NCBI RefSeq assembly: GCF_001957135.1
Contig: NZ_MPHK01000019.1
Span: forward strand, 2,012-66,011
Source of the DNA: Shewanella sp. UCD-KL21
GTDB taxonomy: Bacteria > Pseudomonadota > Gammaproteobacteria > Enterobacterales > Shewanellaceae
Direction of reading: 5' to 3'
DNA length: 64,000 nucleotides
The notes beneath the pieces are model-generated. The model saw only the letters and a program-made list of their open reading frames with translations, was not told the DNA's origin and ran no database searches. Each line of letters opens with the position of its first letter. Positions within the stretch are counted from its first letter, which is position 1. The position numbers and the translations under genes are program-made. Below, in pieces: positions 25,840 through 35,210 of the stretch.

Positions 25840-26106
25840 TCAGTCTTCGTGTACGTTATATTTTTTATCTAAAGCATTCGCTTTCGCTACATACACAAAA
25901 ATCAGTGCAACAAACACATACATGGCACCTTGTTGTGCAAACCAGAATCCCAATTTAAAGCCCATGAAGTGGACTTCATTAAGAACATCAACCAGTAAAA
26001 TACCGCAGCCAAATGATACTGCAGCCCAAATTGCCAGCAGCCCCAATACTAAACGTAAATTCTCACGCCAGTACCCGCTTGCTGTATCTTGATTTTCAAA
26101 ACTCAT
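25840..26106 (-). CDS. DUF4212 small subunit of the sodium/solute symporter
   Basis: An 88-aa protein with two membrane helices (LVLGLLAIWAAVSFGCGILLVDVL and GAMYVFVALIFVYVAKANAL), a short loop with FMGFKLGFWFAQQG, and a YNVHED end. This is the invariant partner of VC_2705-type symporters and immediately precedes the large subunit gene. It is first in the operon and lies about 60 bp downstream of a CRP-like site. Confidence 0.92.
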   Translation of the reverse strand: MSFENQDTASGYWRENLRLVLGLLAIWAAVSFGCGILLVDVLNEVHFMGFKLGFWFAQQGAMYVFVALIFVYVAKANALDKKYNVHED

Positions 26107-26163
26107 AGTGACTCCCCAGTGCTAATTATTTTTTAAGTCGATAGTTAATCTAACAACTCAAAA

Positions 26164-26179
26164 TGTGACCACAATCACG
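26164..26179. promoter_or_regulatory. CRP-like binding site upstream of the symporter operon
   Basis: TGTGACCACAATCACG fits the CRP consensus TGTGA-N6-TCACA at nine of ten positions. It lies 58 bp upstream of the small-subunit start codon, a position compatible with activation. In gammaproteobacteria acetate symporter genes are known CRP targets; that this site is used here is inferred. Confidence 0.55.
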
Positions 26180-26488
26180 ACCTTAGTCTAAGATTTGCTT
26201 TAGCTCGCCATAGAAAAAACAAAATAGTTGATTATTAACAATAGTTTAACTCGATAAATACTTAAGTTATGTCTAGATCCCCAATTAGGCTAATGTAGAC
26301 CAAGGTCGAACTGAATTTAGTGATTGACTAAGATAAACAGCAGGAAAGTATTGCCTCAAATGGCTATTGAGCTCACAAGCAGAATTCAGATTTTTCACAT
26401 TACCGGGGCCACAATATCGTTTCCACTTGAGTTAAATGCTTGACGAGTATAAAATTTTTACATAACAGTTCGATCACATGGTATTCGA
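26180..26488. other. Intergenic region between symporter operon and diguanylate cyclase gene
   Basis: About 310 bp between divergent genes. Apart from the adjacent CRP-like site I see no convincing promoter pair, repeat or small ORF. Confidence 0.5.
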
Positions 26489-28672
26489 TTGCAGTTTCCT
26501 ATAATAAATAAAAAAAACCTCCTGATTGCACTCTGTTTTGGCCTATTAGGAATGGTAATTAATTGCTACCCCATTCCAATATTCGCCAATGTCCAATTAG
26601 TGCTAGGTAATACTTTTACCGTTATTTCAGCTGTGCTTTTAGGCCCTTGGTATGGTTTAGTCACCGCCATACTCAGCGCAAGTGGATTAATGCTCACTTG
26701 GGGTAGCCCCCATGTATATTTACTATTTTGTACCGAAGCAATATTCATTGGCATTGCTCGCAGAAAAGGCCTGTTTCCCTTATATAGCAGTGGTATTTAT
26801 TGGTTAGCTCTTGGTATGCCATTAACCTATATATACATGGTGACACTTGCTGATTTTCCAGATAGCCACATGTTATTCGCCATTATCAAGCAAAGCATCA
26901 ACGGTTTAATTTACGCTGGCTTGGCGTCACTGTTCATCTTGTTTATTCCTAATACGTGGCAGTTAAACGACACAAAAACCAACCAAAAACGTCGTAGTTT
27001 TAACGCTCAAGTCACCTACTTTATGACGTTAATGATCACCCTTTGCTTGTTATTATCAGCACTGACTTTTAATTATTTGTTTCTTGAAAAACAACAAGAG
27101 TTACTGAAGCGAAATTTAACTGACACCACCGAACATATTAGTACGGCAACCGAGCAATACCTTAATGAACATAAAATGGTCATTGATTATGCGGCAGATT
27201 TAATCAGCTTAACGACGTCATCCTACAGTGAATTACAACAAGTTTTAATCAAACTGCATCAGCATTATCCTAGTTTTATTACTATGCTGCTGGCAGACAC
27301 TGATGCTCAAGTGATTGCCGCAAGCCCCAGCAGTATTATGCTCAATAAAACAGGGCAACCACTGGATTTATCAATTTCAGATAGAGACTACTTTATTGAG
27401 TCTTTTTATAATCAGCGCTTGTTTGTTTCGCCTGTGTTTAAAGGCCGCGGTTTTGGTGACGATTCAATTATCGCCATTAGTGCGCCTTTTTATCACAATA
27501 ATGATCAATCAAAGGTCAGTGGAATTATTGAAGGCTCGCTGGATTTAGCGTTCTTTTCTAAGATAGATAATCAAAATGGAACAGGGGATAAAGAGTTTAT
27601 TATCATCGTTGATAACAATAACAACATCATTTATTCCACCCCTTCTCTAAACTTAAGCACTCACGTAGAATTTACCTATTCAAATGAAAAAGGAAATTAC
27701 CGCACCAGTTTAAATGTGATCAATATTCACAACTTAACCGCCACATCACCTGAATACGTGTACATCAGTAATCGACTAAACAATGGTTGGAAGTTGTATG
27801 TATTACAGCCACTGTCTCCGTTAGTTAAAACCGCCGAAACACAAATGCTAGGCACCTACTTGATGCTATTCATCTCCATCATTTTGACCTTTTTAATCTC
27901 CTCCAGAGTGTGTCGTTTACTCACTAACTCATTAGAAATTGTGGCTAATCAATTCGGACAAATCAGTGGTACTGAATTAAAAGAACAAATTGATAATGAA
28001 AGTACATCAGAGGAAGTATATAACCTGTACAAGAGCCTCACCGCCAGTAAACGTGACTTACTTAAGCACCAACTGGAGCTAGAAGAAACTGTCGCGATTC
28101 GCACCGATGAGCTTGAAAAAGCCAATCAAAAGTTATTGGCATTAGTGGATAAAGATCCACTAACTGGGCTTTATAATCGCCGTTATGCAGAAGATAGATT
28201 TGATAGCTTGCTGGATTTTTGTCTGCGAGGTGAGCATGCCATTACCATTGCTATCCTTGACTTAGATTACTTTAAACAGGTCAATGATAGCTACGGTCAT
28301 TTGGCTGGGGACGAATGCTTAAGAGTCGTATCTAAACTATTAAAACAGCAATTTAAACGCGATACCGATATCGTTTCTCGCTATGGTGGTGAAGAGTTTA
28401 TTTTGATATTGCCTTTATCCAATGCCCTTAAAATTGAGCAGCATCTCAATCATTTTAGAGAACAGTTAGCCAAAGTAATAATTAACTCGCCAACGGATGA
28501 ACAGCACTTTTCAGTCACCACCAGTATTGGCGCGATAACGGCTAACGCCAACTTTTCTAAAGACATTGATCACTGGATAAAAGTTGCAGATGACAACCTA
28601 TACAAAGCAAAAGAGCAAGGGCGAAATAAAGTCATTATTGATGTGATTAATGATCCAAGTGACCCAGAGTAG
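26489..28672 (+). CDS. Membrane diguanylate cyclase with dCache sensor
   Basis: A 727-aa predicted c-di-GMP synthase. The N-terminus carries about five membrane helices (LLIALCFGLLGMVINCY onward to LASLFILFIP), followed by another helix, a periplasmic dCache sensor with ISDRDYFIESFYNQRLFVSPVFKGRGFGDDSIIAISAPFY, a second anchor near residue 450, a HAMP-like/coiled segment, and a GGDEF domain (DPLTGLYNRRYAEDRF; active site GGEEF at 633-637). The inhibitory I-site RDTD precedes GGEEF by the canonical five residues, so product inhibition is likely. The start is a TTG codon. It seems to be a single-gene unit. Confidence 0.92.
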   Translation: MQFPIINKKNLLIALCFGLLGMVINCYPIPIFANVQLVLGNTFTVISAVLLGPWYGLVTAILSASGLMLTWGSPHVYLLFCTEAIFIGIARRKGLFPLYSSGIYWLALGMPLTYIYMVTLADFPDSHMLFAIIKQSINGLIYAGLASLFILFIPNTWQLNDTKTNQKRRSFNAQVTYFMTLMITLCLLLSALTFNYLFLEKQQELLKRNLTDTTEHISTATEQYLNEHKMVIDYAADLISLTTSSYSELQQVLIKLHQHYPSFITMLLADTDAQVIAASPSSIMLNKTGQPLDLSISDRDYFIESFYNQRLFVSPVFKGRGFGDDSIIAISAPFYHNNDQSKVSGIIEGSLDLAFFSKIDNQNGTGDKEFIIIVDNNNNIIYSTPSLNLSTHVEFTYSNEKGNYRTSLNVINIHNLTATSPEYVYISNRLNNGWKLYVLQPLSPLVKTAETQMLGTYLMLFISIILTFLISSRVCRLLTNSLEIVANQFGQISGTELKEQIDNESTSEEVYNLYKSLTASKRDLLKHQLELEETVAIRTDELEKANQKLLALVDKDPLTGLYNRRYAEDRFDSLLDFCLRGEHAITIAILDLDYFKQVNDSYGHLAGDECLRVVSKLLKQQFKRDTDIVSRYGGEEFILILPLSNALKIEQHLNHFREQLAKVIINSPTDEQHFSVTTSIGAITANANFSKDIDHWIKVADDNLYKAKEQGRNKVIIDVINDPSDPE

Positions 28673-28737
28673 CCCACTAACGTTTCATATCAAAACCATA
28701 ATCGCTAAGCTAGTGACGAGTTTAGCTACCGCGATAA

Positions 28738-30183
28738 TCACGGCTCAATAAACTGCTCCAATCTATCTAACATATACGGATAAAATGGATTCCATTTCTG
28801 TCTTAACATTTCTGCGGCGGGGATCCCAAACAAGCCCCGCTCACCTTTAAAGATTGCCTGCCCTATCTGAATATGCTGACTTTGAGGCTGATAATGTGGC
28901 CCGTATAAGGGATCATTTTCAGGAAAAGGTAAGGCAACATGGGATAATGAAAACACCCCAGCAGGCCACTTCAGCGCTAACTCTACAGCATCTAGCTCCT
29001 TGCTCTCAATCAAGTTTTGCTCTTGCACTCCATGCTCAGATTGCTGGCTATTTTCAATTAAACTTAAACGGTAGTTCATGGGCATATTGAGCCAAAGTGG
29101 CCCCATTTCGTTTAACAAGTTTTTAGTGATCAATTGATGATTATTACGGTTACGATTGATATCAAATATCACTAAGCTATGCTTATCTGAGGGTAAATAT
29201 TGATACAAATGCTCGACCACCGCGTTAGTAGAAACGGTATCATCTGCAATTGACTGGAAGGTTAAAATAGGAGGAATATTGGCTAATTGCTGCTTTTCAA
29301 ATTGTTTTATTAAATTTTGATTTCTTTCAGCCAGTTGATAAACAACGTCACCGGCATTGACTGCAAATGAGATATATTTAAAAGGGTCGTATTCAACCTC
29401 AATGGTATTCCAAAACAGCTTTTCTTGATTGATTAAACGCCCTAACCTCGCTTGCCACTTTGCGCCTGCAGCAATGGGCGCTAAGCCTATGGCTGGCGAA
29501 AGAAATATCATTGCTTGATAATCTGTAGGGTTATTTACAGCAATCGCTTCCAGTTGAAGATTTAATGCCAGTGCTGCACCGGTAGAAAAGCCCACCACAT
29601 ATAAAGGTTTGCCGGCCAGTTTTTGCTTCATGTGCTCGGTCGCTAATGCTACGGCACTGGCTAGATCTGGCCAAGTGATATCTGCCAAGCCTGCAGGAAT
29701 AGTGCCGTGCCCTGGTAAACGTAACCCTAAAACATCGGCTGAAGCGCTAAAATGTCGCGCTAGGTTTGAAATCGCATAAGGGGAGTCTGACATACCATGG
29801 ATAAATAAAATGCCATATTTGGCATCGGGGTTTGACCACTCAAAAGAGCGATTCCAGTTTATATCCCATTGATTTGGATCAGATAAGCTATTGGCTTCGT
29901 AACGATTAATAGGTGAAGCCAGCTTAGGAGTGTATTGCTGGTATATTTTGCGGTCTAACTCATCAAATAGCTTTTGTTCAAGGTCAAGGTATTGGGAAAA
30001 CGCTGTTAAGCCAGACTGTTGATGATATTCACTTTTCAAGCGTGTTGTATGCCAAATCTCTAATTCTGAGCGAGCCGTTAAAAACCACACCACGGCGGCG
30101 ATAAAAAGCAGTAAACTGGCAATAAAACCATAAATAGCAAAAAATAACAGATGTTTAGTCGAACCGATTACTATTGCTTTCAT
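28738..30183 (-). CDS. Membrane-anchored alpha/beta hydrolase
   Basis: A 481-aa protein with an N-terminal membrane helix (LLFFAIYGFIASLLLFIAAVVWFL) and an alpha/beta-hydrolase domain. Motifs are the oxyanion region LFIHGMSDSPYAISNLARHF, RLPGHGTIPAG, the nucleophile elbow GFSTG (Ser200), a likely catalytic Asp in TFQSIADDTVSTNAVV and a His in NRNNHQLI. It resembles the S33/monoacylglycerol-lipase group, so an esterase or lipase role at the inner membrane is likely. The C-terminal 120 residues are an extension without recognisable motif. Substrate unknown. Confidence 0.82.
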   Translation of the reverse strand: MKAIVIGSTKHLLFFAIYGFIASLLLFIAAVVWFLTARSELEIWHTTRLKSEYHQQSGLTAFSQYLDLEQKLFDELDRKIYQQYTPKLASPINRYEANSLSDPNQWDINWNRSFEWSNPDAKYGILFIHGMSDSPYAISNLARHFSASADVLGLRLPGHGTIPAGLADITWPDLASAVALATEHMKQKLAGKPLYVVGFSTGAALALNLQLEAIAVNNPTDYQAMIFLSPAIGLAPIAAGAKWQARLGRLINQEKLFWNTIEVEYDPFKYISFAVNAGDVVYQLAERNQNLIKQFEKQQLANIPPILTFQSIADDTVSTNAVVEHLYQYLPSDKHSLVIFDINRNRNNHQLITKNLLNEMGPLWLNMPMNYRLSLIENSQQSEHGVQEQNLIESKELDAVELALKWPAGVFSLSHVALPFPENDPLYGPHYQPQSQHIQIGQAIFKGERGLFGIPAAEMLRQKWNPFYPYMLDRLEQFIEP

Positions 30184-30301
30184 TCGCCAGTCCTATGGAA
30201 TTAATTTTTGTCCGTATAGTTTTAATGATAGTCTAAAAAGAGTCTGAATTTACAAATAATAATATGCCATCAGGCCGAAAATATTGAGTAGCAAACCCAC
30301 A

Positions 30302-30889
30302 ATGAAACCAACTCAACCAAGCATTCATACAAAGCCTGCTGATATCGCAAATAACGCGACTAAGCCAAACGCCGAGCTTAGCTCAAAAGCTATTTTATTA
30401 GGCTCTGAAAAAGCTGAAATCACATTCTATTTGCCAACGCCACCTAAAGTCTCCAAAGCATGGCATTGGCAAAATACAAATGCTATCGAGCAAATCATTA
30501 ACGATAATGGCAATCATTGGCGAAAAATATTTACTATCATGGCTAAGATTGCTGTTACTGCTAAAGCACCAGATACATGGCGAGATTGCCGCAACCAATT
30601 ATTTAATCCGCACGCTGCTGATGATTTAAAGCGGGTAGATTTTAGTCAATGTAACATTATCATTAATGCCACTAAGCTTAGTGTGAATAGCCAAATTCAT
30701 ATCATTTGTGGCCAAGCGGCATTGGCTAATATAAGCGATAAATCGTTTATAGCTGCGTTAACTGCCATAGACGAAAGCCAAAAAATAATGGCGCATGAGC
30801 AGATACTCATCACGCCATATTTAGATTACCGCCAGTTTCCCAATGTATTAATTGAGCAGCTTAGGCGCTATTTATTTAAGCTCACTTAA
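30302..30889 (+). CDS. Conserved hypothetical protein
   Basis: About 195 aa with no domain I recognise. A polar, Pro/Thr/Lys-rich N-terminal 35 residues are probably disordered; the rest is a mixed alpha/beta globular protein with WHWQNTNAIEQIINDNGNHWRKIFTIMAKIA and ILITPYLDYRQFPNVLIEQLRRYLFKL at the end. The ATG at 30302 is used; an in-frame TTG at 30284 would add six residues. No signal or membrane segment. It is convergent with nadE, ending 33 bp from it, and divergent from the hydrolase gene. Confidence 0.65.
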   Translation: MKPTQPSIHTKPADIANNATKPNAELSSKAILLGSEKAEITFYLPTPPKVSKAWHWQNTNAIEQIINDNGNHWRKIFTIMAKIAVTAKAPDTWRDCRNQLFNPHAADDLKRVDFSQCNIIINATKLSVNSQIHIICGQAALANISDKSFIAALTAIDESQKIMAHEQILITPYLDYRQFPNVLIEQLRRYLFKLT

Positions 30890-30922
30890 ACAATCATTGC
30901 TCTAAGCTAGTGGGAAGTTAAA

Positions 30923-31765
30923 TTAGTCATAAATCGTCGGGATAGGTTGACGCTTATGTTGAGTGCGCTGGTAAATCGCAATAAGTTTATCTTCAACATA
31001 GCTATCAACCTCTTTGCCTTCTAGGAAGTCATCGATTTGATCATAGCTTAGCCCCAATGCCACCTCATCTTCTAATTGCGGTTTATCCTCTTCTAAATCC
31101 GCCGTTGGCGCTTTGGTTACTAATATCTCTGGCGCGCCAAGGTAACTGGCTAATTGGCGAACTTGACGCTTATTAAGACCAAACAAGGGCGCTAAGTCAC
31201 AGGCGCCATCACCAAATTTAGTATAAAAACCGGTAATATTTTCAGCGCTATGATCGGTGCCAATCACTAAGCCGCCAGTCAGGCCTGCAATATGATATTG
31301 AGCAATCATTCGCATACGGGCTTTGACGTTACCTTTAATGAAATCAACATTATCATTATTAGCGACTTGAATGCCGGCATCCTCAAGACCTGAAACCGTT
31401 GCGTTATGCACACCAATAACCCCATCAGCAATATTCACTGTTACCTGCTTTGAGGGTTGTATAAATTGACATGCAAGCTGAGCTTCATCTTCATCTTTTT
31501 GCACTTGATATGGTAAACGCACCGCAATGAATTGGTAAGCCTGCTGTGGGTTTTCAGCATTTAAGCTGTCTACCGTTAACTGGCATAATCTGCCGGTTAC
31601 AGATGAGTCAACACCACCACTAATCCCTAATACCAAACAATGGCTATGAGCCTCTATAAGTTTGGTTTTAAGAAATGCTACTCGGCGCTCGACTTCATAA
31701 GCAGGTTCAATCGCCTTAAGTACTTTCATTTCTCTTAAGATTTGTCCCTTCACAATGCTCTCCAA
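30923..31765 (-). CDS. nadE: NH3-dependent NAD+ synthetase
   Basis: Converts deamido-NAD+ to NAD+ with ammonia and ATP. The PP-loop ATP-pyrophosphatase motif [10 protein letters not shown] lies near residue 45, followed by the Mg/NaAD-binding region with [50 protein letters not shown] and KAPTADLE. At 280 aa with no glutaminase domain it is the short, ammonia-dependent form as in E. coli. The gene is alone on the minus strand. Confidence 0.96.
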   Translation of the reverse strand: MESIVKGQILREMKVLKAIEPAYEVERRVAFLKTKLIEAHSHCLVLGISGGVDSSVTGRLCQLTVDSLNAENPQQAYQFIAVRLPYQVQKDEDEAQLACQFIQPSKQVTVNIADGVIGVHNATVSGLEDAGIQVANNDNVDFIKGNVKARMRMIAQYHIAGLTGGLVIGTDHSAENITGFYTKFGDGACDLAPLFGLNKRQVRQLASYLGAPEILVTKAPTADLEEDKPQLEDEVALGLSYDQIDDFLEGKEVDSYVEDKLIAIYQRTQHKRQPIPTIYD

Positions 31766-31873
31766 TGTATTTTTAAAACCAGAATTACTTAAAATGAGGT
31801 ATGTTTCTGTATATTCAACATCCTACTGAATTTTTCAGCGTCTACCAAGTACTTGTTTATCTTGATGCAAACA

Positions 31874-31905
31874 AAAAGGGCAATCACCACTTGGTGATTG
31901 CCCTT
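31874..31905 (-). terminator. Intrinsic terminator after gsk
   Basis: AAGGGCAATCACC-ACTT-GGTGATTGCCCTT is a long perfect hairpin; on the minus strand it is followed by TTTTTGTTT. It lies about 40 bp beyond the gsk stop codon. Confidence 0.9.
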
Positions 31906-31944
31906 GATTTTGTCACTGATTATATAAGTATAAAACCTGTCTGG

Positions 31945-33249
31945 TTATCTTTCCCAGTATGACTCTTCTAAGCTATCTTCGCGCTCAGGTAAACCACGAG
32001 ATAATCGTGGGCTATGCTGGGCTAATACTTCATAAGCAACGCGGTTAGCATATTTACAGACTTGCGAGAAAGATGAGTAACACAGGCCATCACGCTGATG
32101 CTTACTTGAACCCGGCACATTGGTTTTATGGAAGGTATTAGCAGCTAAATCATGGAGTAACGCTGATAGCGCCCCATCACCGGCACCGTTGGTATTGCGA
32201 ATATAATCTGGTCCACCCATATAAGGCGAGATATGAGCGTACACTTTAATCGGTGTGGTGCAATCAGCTTTACGCTTAGGGCGCGAGAACTCATAACGGT
32301 TAAATTCAGGAATTGCGCCCGGTAATAATAAATGGGCTGTGGCTCTTTTTTCAGAGTCTTCAGTATAGCCTGCGGTATATAAGCCTAACGGCCCTGCGGT
32401 ACACAACACCATATCACACCACTCTAAGGCCGCTTCGCTGGCTAATAGCGGATCGCTGAAACCCGTTAAGGCTTCGCCTTCGTCTTCATTCATCGCCAAA
32501 ATTGTCACATTATCACGAATGAAATCTTGCCACCATTTAGGGTCTTCTTGAATTAAGAAGCGGGTACCTAAGGTCAATACCACTGGCACATCGGCTTCTT
32601 TGGCAAATTTAATTGCTGTCATTGCCGCTTCAGTGATTAAATCACCTTCGCTGGCACGCATTAAATACGCGGTTAAAACTAGCGCTGAACTACCTTGAAC
32701 CACGTCTTTATTAATATATTCTGGGGTTAGCTTATCCATTGCACCTTTGCTAATTGCAAAGGTACGTTCACCTTCAGCAGAGATCAAAGTAAAACAACGA
32801 CCGATAGGGCCATCGACTGGCTGCAGGTAGTTTAGATCCACTTTAGAGGAGGTATTACAAAGGTAGCGATAGGCATAACTACCGACCATGATATTTTGGC
32901 TCATCACGCCAAATAATACCGAACGGTCATCAGCTAAAATAGAGTAGTTATGAACGGTATTACCAATGGTGCCACCAGCAAATTCATCGCTGATCATCTC
33001 ATTGTTTTTTAGTTCATTATAAAGTTCGTGAGCTTGCTGATCATCAATAAGAGTTGAGTTGCCTTTTGGAAGCCCATAACGGCCCAATAGCTCATCTTCG
33101 ACTTTTGCTTCAATATCCACAAGAGTTTGGTCAATACCACAAATATAGGTCGATACAGACTGCTCTTGCTGGGTTAACTGAGCCAACAATGGGTCTCGGT
33201 TGTTTACTGGGAAATAGTGCTTAGATTTGCGTTGACCAGGGAACTTCAT
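31945..33249 (-). CDS. gsk: Inosine/guanosine kinase
   Basis: A PfkB-family kinase of purine salvage, phosphorylating guanosine and inosine. The start ATG at 33249 gives MKFPGQRKSKHYFPVNNRDPLL, which aligns with the start of E. coli Gsk and gives the same 434-aa length. The PfkB signatures are GGTIGNTVHNYSIL and the catalytic NTNGAGDGALSALLHD. It lies about 250 bp from adk on the same strand, in the order known from E. coli adk-hemH-aes-gsk but without hemH between. Confidence 0.95.
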   Translation of the reverse strand: MKFPGQRKSKHYFPVNNRDPLLAQLTQQEQSVSTYICGIDQTLVDIEAKVEDELLGRYGLPKGNSTLIDDQQAHELYNELKNNEMISDEFAGGTIGNTVHNYSILADDRSVLFGVMSQNIMVGSYAYRYLCNTSSKVDLNYLQPVDGPIGRCFTLISAEGERTFAISKGAMDKLTPEYINKDVVQGSSALVLTAYLMRASEGDLITEAAMTAIKFAKEADVPVVLTLGTRFLIQEDPKWWQDFIRDNVTILAMNEDEGEALTGFSDPLLASEAALEWCDMVLCTAGPLGLYTAGYTEDSEKRATAHLLLPGAIPEFNRYEFSRPKRKADCTTPIKVYAHISPYMGGPDYIRNTNGAGDGALSALLHDLAANTFHKTNVPGSSKHQRDGLCYSSFSQVCKYANRVAYEVLAQHSPRLSRGLPEREDSLEESYWER

Positions 33250-33434
33250 CTTAAACTCTCTTGAGTAGGCATCCATGCAATAAGGATTATGGGTTATTCA
33301 CAGCTTTTGAAAACAGTAACGCTTTAATAGAAACGTTCTTATTACCAAACGCTAATTTTAACACAAATACAATCAACACCAAGATAGATGTCAATCATTC
33401 TCAGTTTTTGTGACGACGATTTTATTTATGACAT

Positions 33435-33462
33435 AAAAAAACCTGCAATGCAGGTTTTTTTT
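33435..33462 (-). terminator. Intrinsic terminator after adk
   Basis: AAAAAAACCTGC-AAT-GCAGGTTTTTTT forms a stem of six GC-containing pairs extended by A/T pairs and is symmetrical, so both strands could use it. It lies 37 bp beyond the adk stop codon. Confidence 0.88.
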
Positions 33463-33498
33463 ATAATTCAACAGTATAAAAATACTACTTTGTAGGTA

Positions 33499-34155
<657 letters not shown>

Positions 34156-34263
34156 CTATATTGCTTTCATATTTTTAGGCGGCGATTTTCGCACATTTAG
34201 ACTGTCTTTAGAAGGTAAAACCTCAAGATTTAGACCAATATCTAATACGAAAATTTTCCGTGT

Positions 34264-35136
34264 TTAATACAGTAAACTGTATAAACGGCGGCGATACTGA
34301 CTGGCTATGGCGTTGCCTTGCCCTAGTGCTGTCAATATTTCCATAAACACTTGTTTAACTTTTCCATCCGCAGCGGATAAATCTTTTTCTAAAATGGCAA
34401 ATAAACACTCAAGTGCCTCTTCGCCGCGATTAGCTTGATTCAATGCTTTGGCCAAATCGATACTCAGTTCAATATTATCCGGCTGCTGTTGTAATGATTG
34501 TTGTAACTGACGAATTTCAGGGGTATCAGCGGCGTCTTCAGCTAAGGCTAACTTGGCTTTTAAGTTTTGATAGTAACTGTCTTGATCTGCAAGGCCTATG
34601 GTATCCAATAAAGTCTTAGCTTCAGCCAGTATGCCTAATTGTAAATAGACATCGATGAGCACTAAGGCCACTTGCGCTTGTTGCTGAGATTCAGCAAAGG
34701 CACTTTTCAGTAATGCTAAGGCTTGTTCTAGTTTTTCATCGCTTGGCTTTTCAATACCTGCTTCAACCAAAATCGCTTTGGCAGCATTAAAATCTGTTAC
34801 CCATAACGCAGGAAGATGCTTATCAAGTAATTCATTCACTTGCGCTGCACTTTGCACCCCAGCAAAACCATCAACCGGCTGACCTTTACTCAGCACTAAG
34901 TGCGTAGGTAAACTCTGAATTTGGAAGTAATTAGCAATTTCTAACTCAGCTTCACAGTTCACTTTGGCAAGGATAAAGCGCCCAGCTTGCTCATTGGCAA
35001 TCTGTTCCATCACTTGTAGCATTTGTACACTTTGCGGTTGCTGCTGTGCCCAAAATGACATCACCACAAAGTTATCCATCGAAGCATCAACAATCTGCTG
35101 AATGTTTTCTTTAGTTAAATTAATAATATGTTCCAT
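34264..35136 (-). CDS. cnoX: Thioredoxin-fold co-chaperone CnoX (YbbN)
   Basis: A thioredoxin-like domain (about 1-110) fused to TPR-like helical repeats, the architecture of CnoX/YbbN, which holds unfolding proteins for GroEL and DnaK under oxidative stress. The active-site dipeptide region reads WAQQQPQS, with no Cys, so it cannot be a disulphide reductase; E. coli CnoX likewise lacks the CxxC pair. Length 290 aa is normal. It lies between htpG and adk, consistent with a proteostasis neighbourhood. Confidence 0.9.
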   Translation of the reverse strand: MEHIINLTKENIQQIVDASMDNFVVMSFWAQQQPQSVQMLQVMEQIANEQAGRFILAKVNCEAELEIANYFQIQSLPTHLVLSKGQPVDGFAGVQSAAQVNELLDKHLPALWVTDFNAAKAILVEAGIEKPSDEKLEQALALLKSAFAESQQQAQVALVLIDVYLQLGILAEAKTLLDTIGLADQDSYYQNLKAKLALAEDAADTPEIRQLQQSLQQQPDNIELSIDLAKALNQANRGEEALECLFAILEKDLSAADGKVKQVFMEILTALGQGNAIASQYRRRLYSLLY

Positions 35137-35172
35137 ATTGATTCCTTTTAACTATTTCGTGATAGCTAACAA

Positions 35173-35194
35173 AAAGCGGGCCTAAGCCCGCTTT
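35173..35194 (-). terminator. Intrinsic terminator after htpG
   Basis: AAAGCGGGC-CTAA-GCCCGCTTT forms a 9-bp GC-rich stem; reading on the minus strand the 3' side continues as CTTTTTGTTAGC. It lies 17 bp beyond the htpG stop codon. Confidence 0.9.
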
Positions 35195-35210
35195 ATTGCA
35201 ATACTAATGA

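Noticed and set aside
34264-35136. Thioredoxin lacking CxxC as a damaged gene
   Set aside because: CnoX proteins function as chaperones and normally lack the active-site Cys pair.
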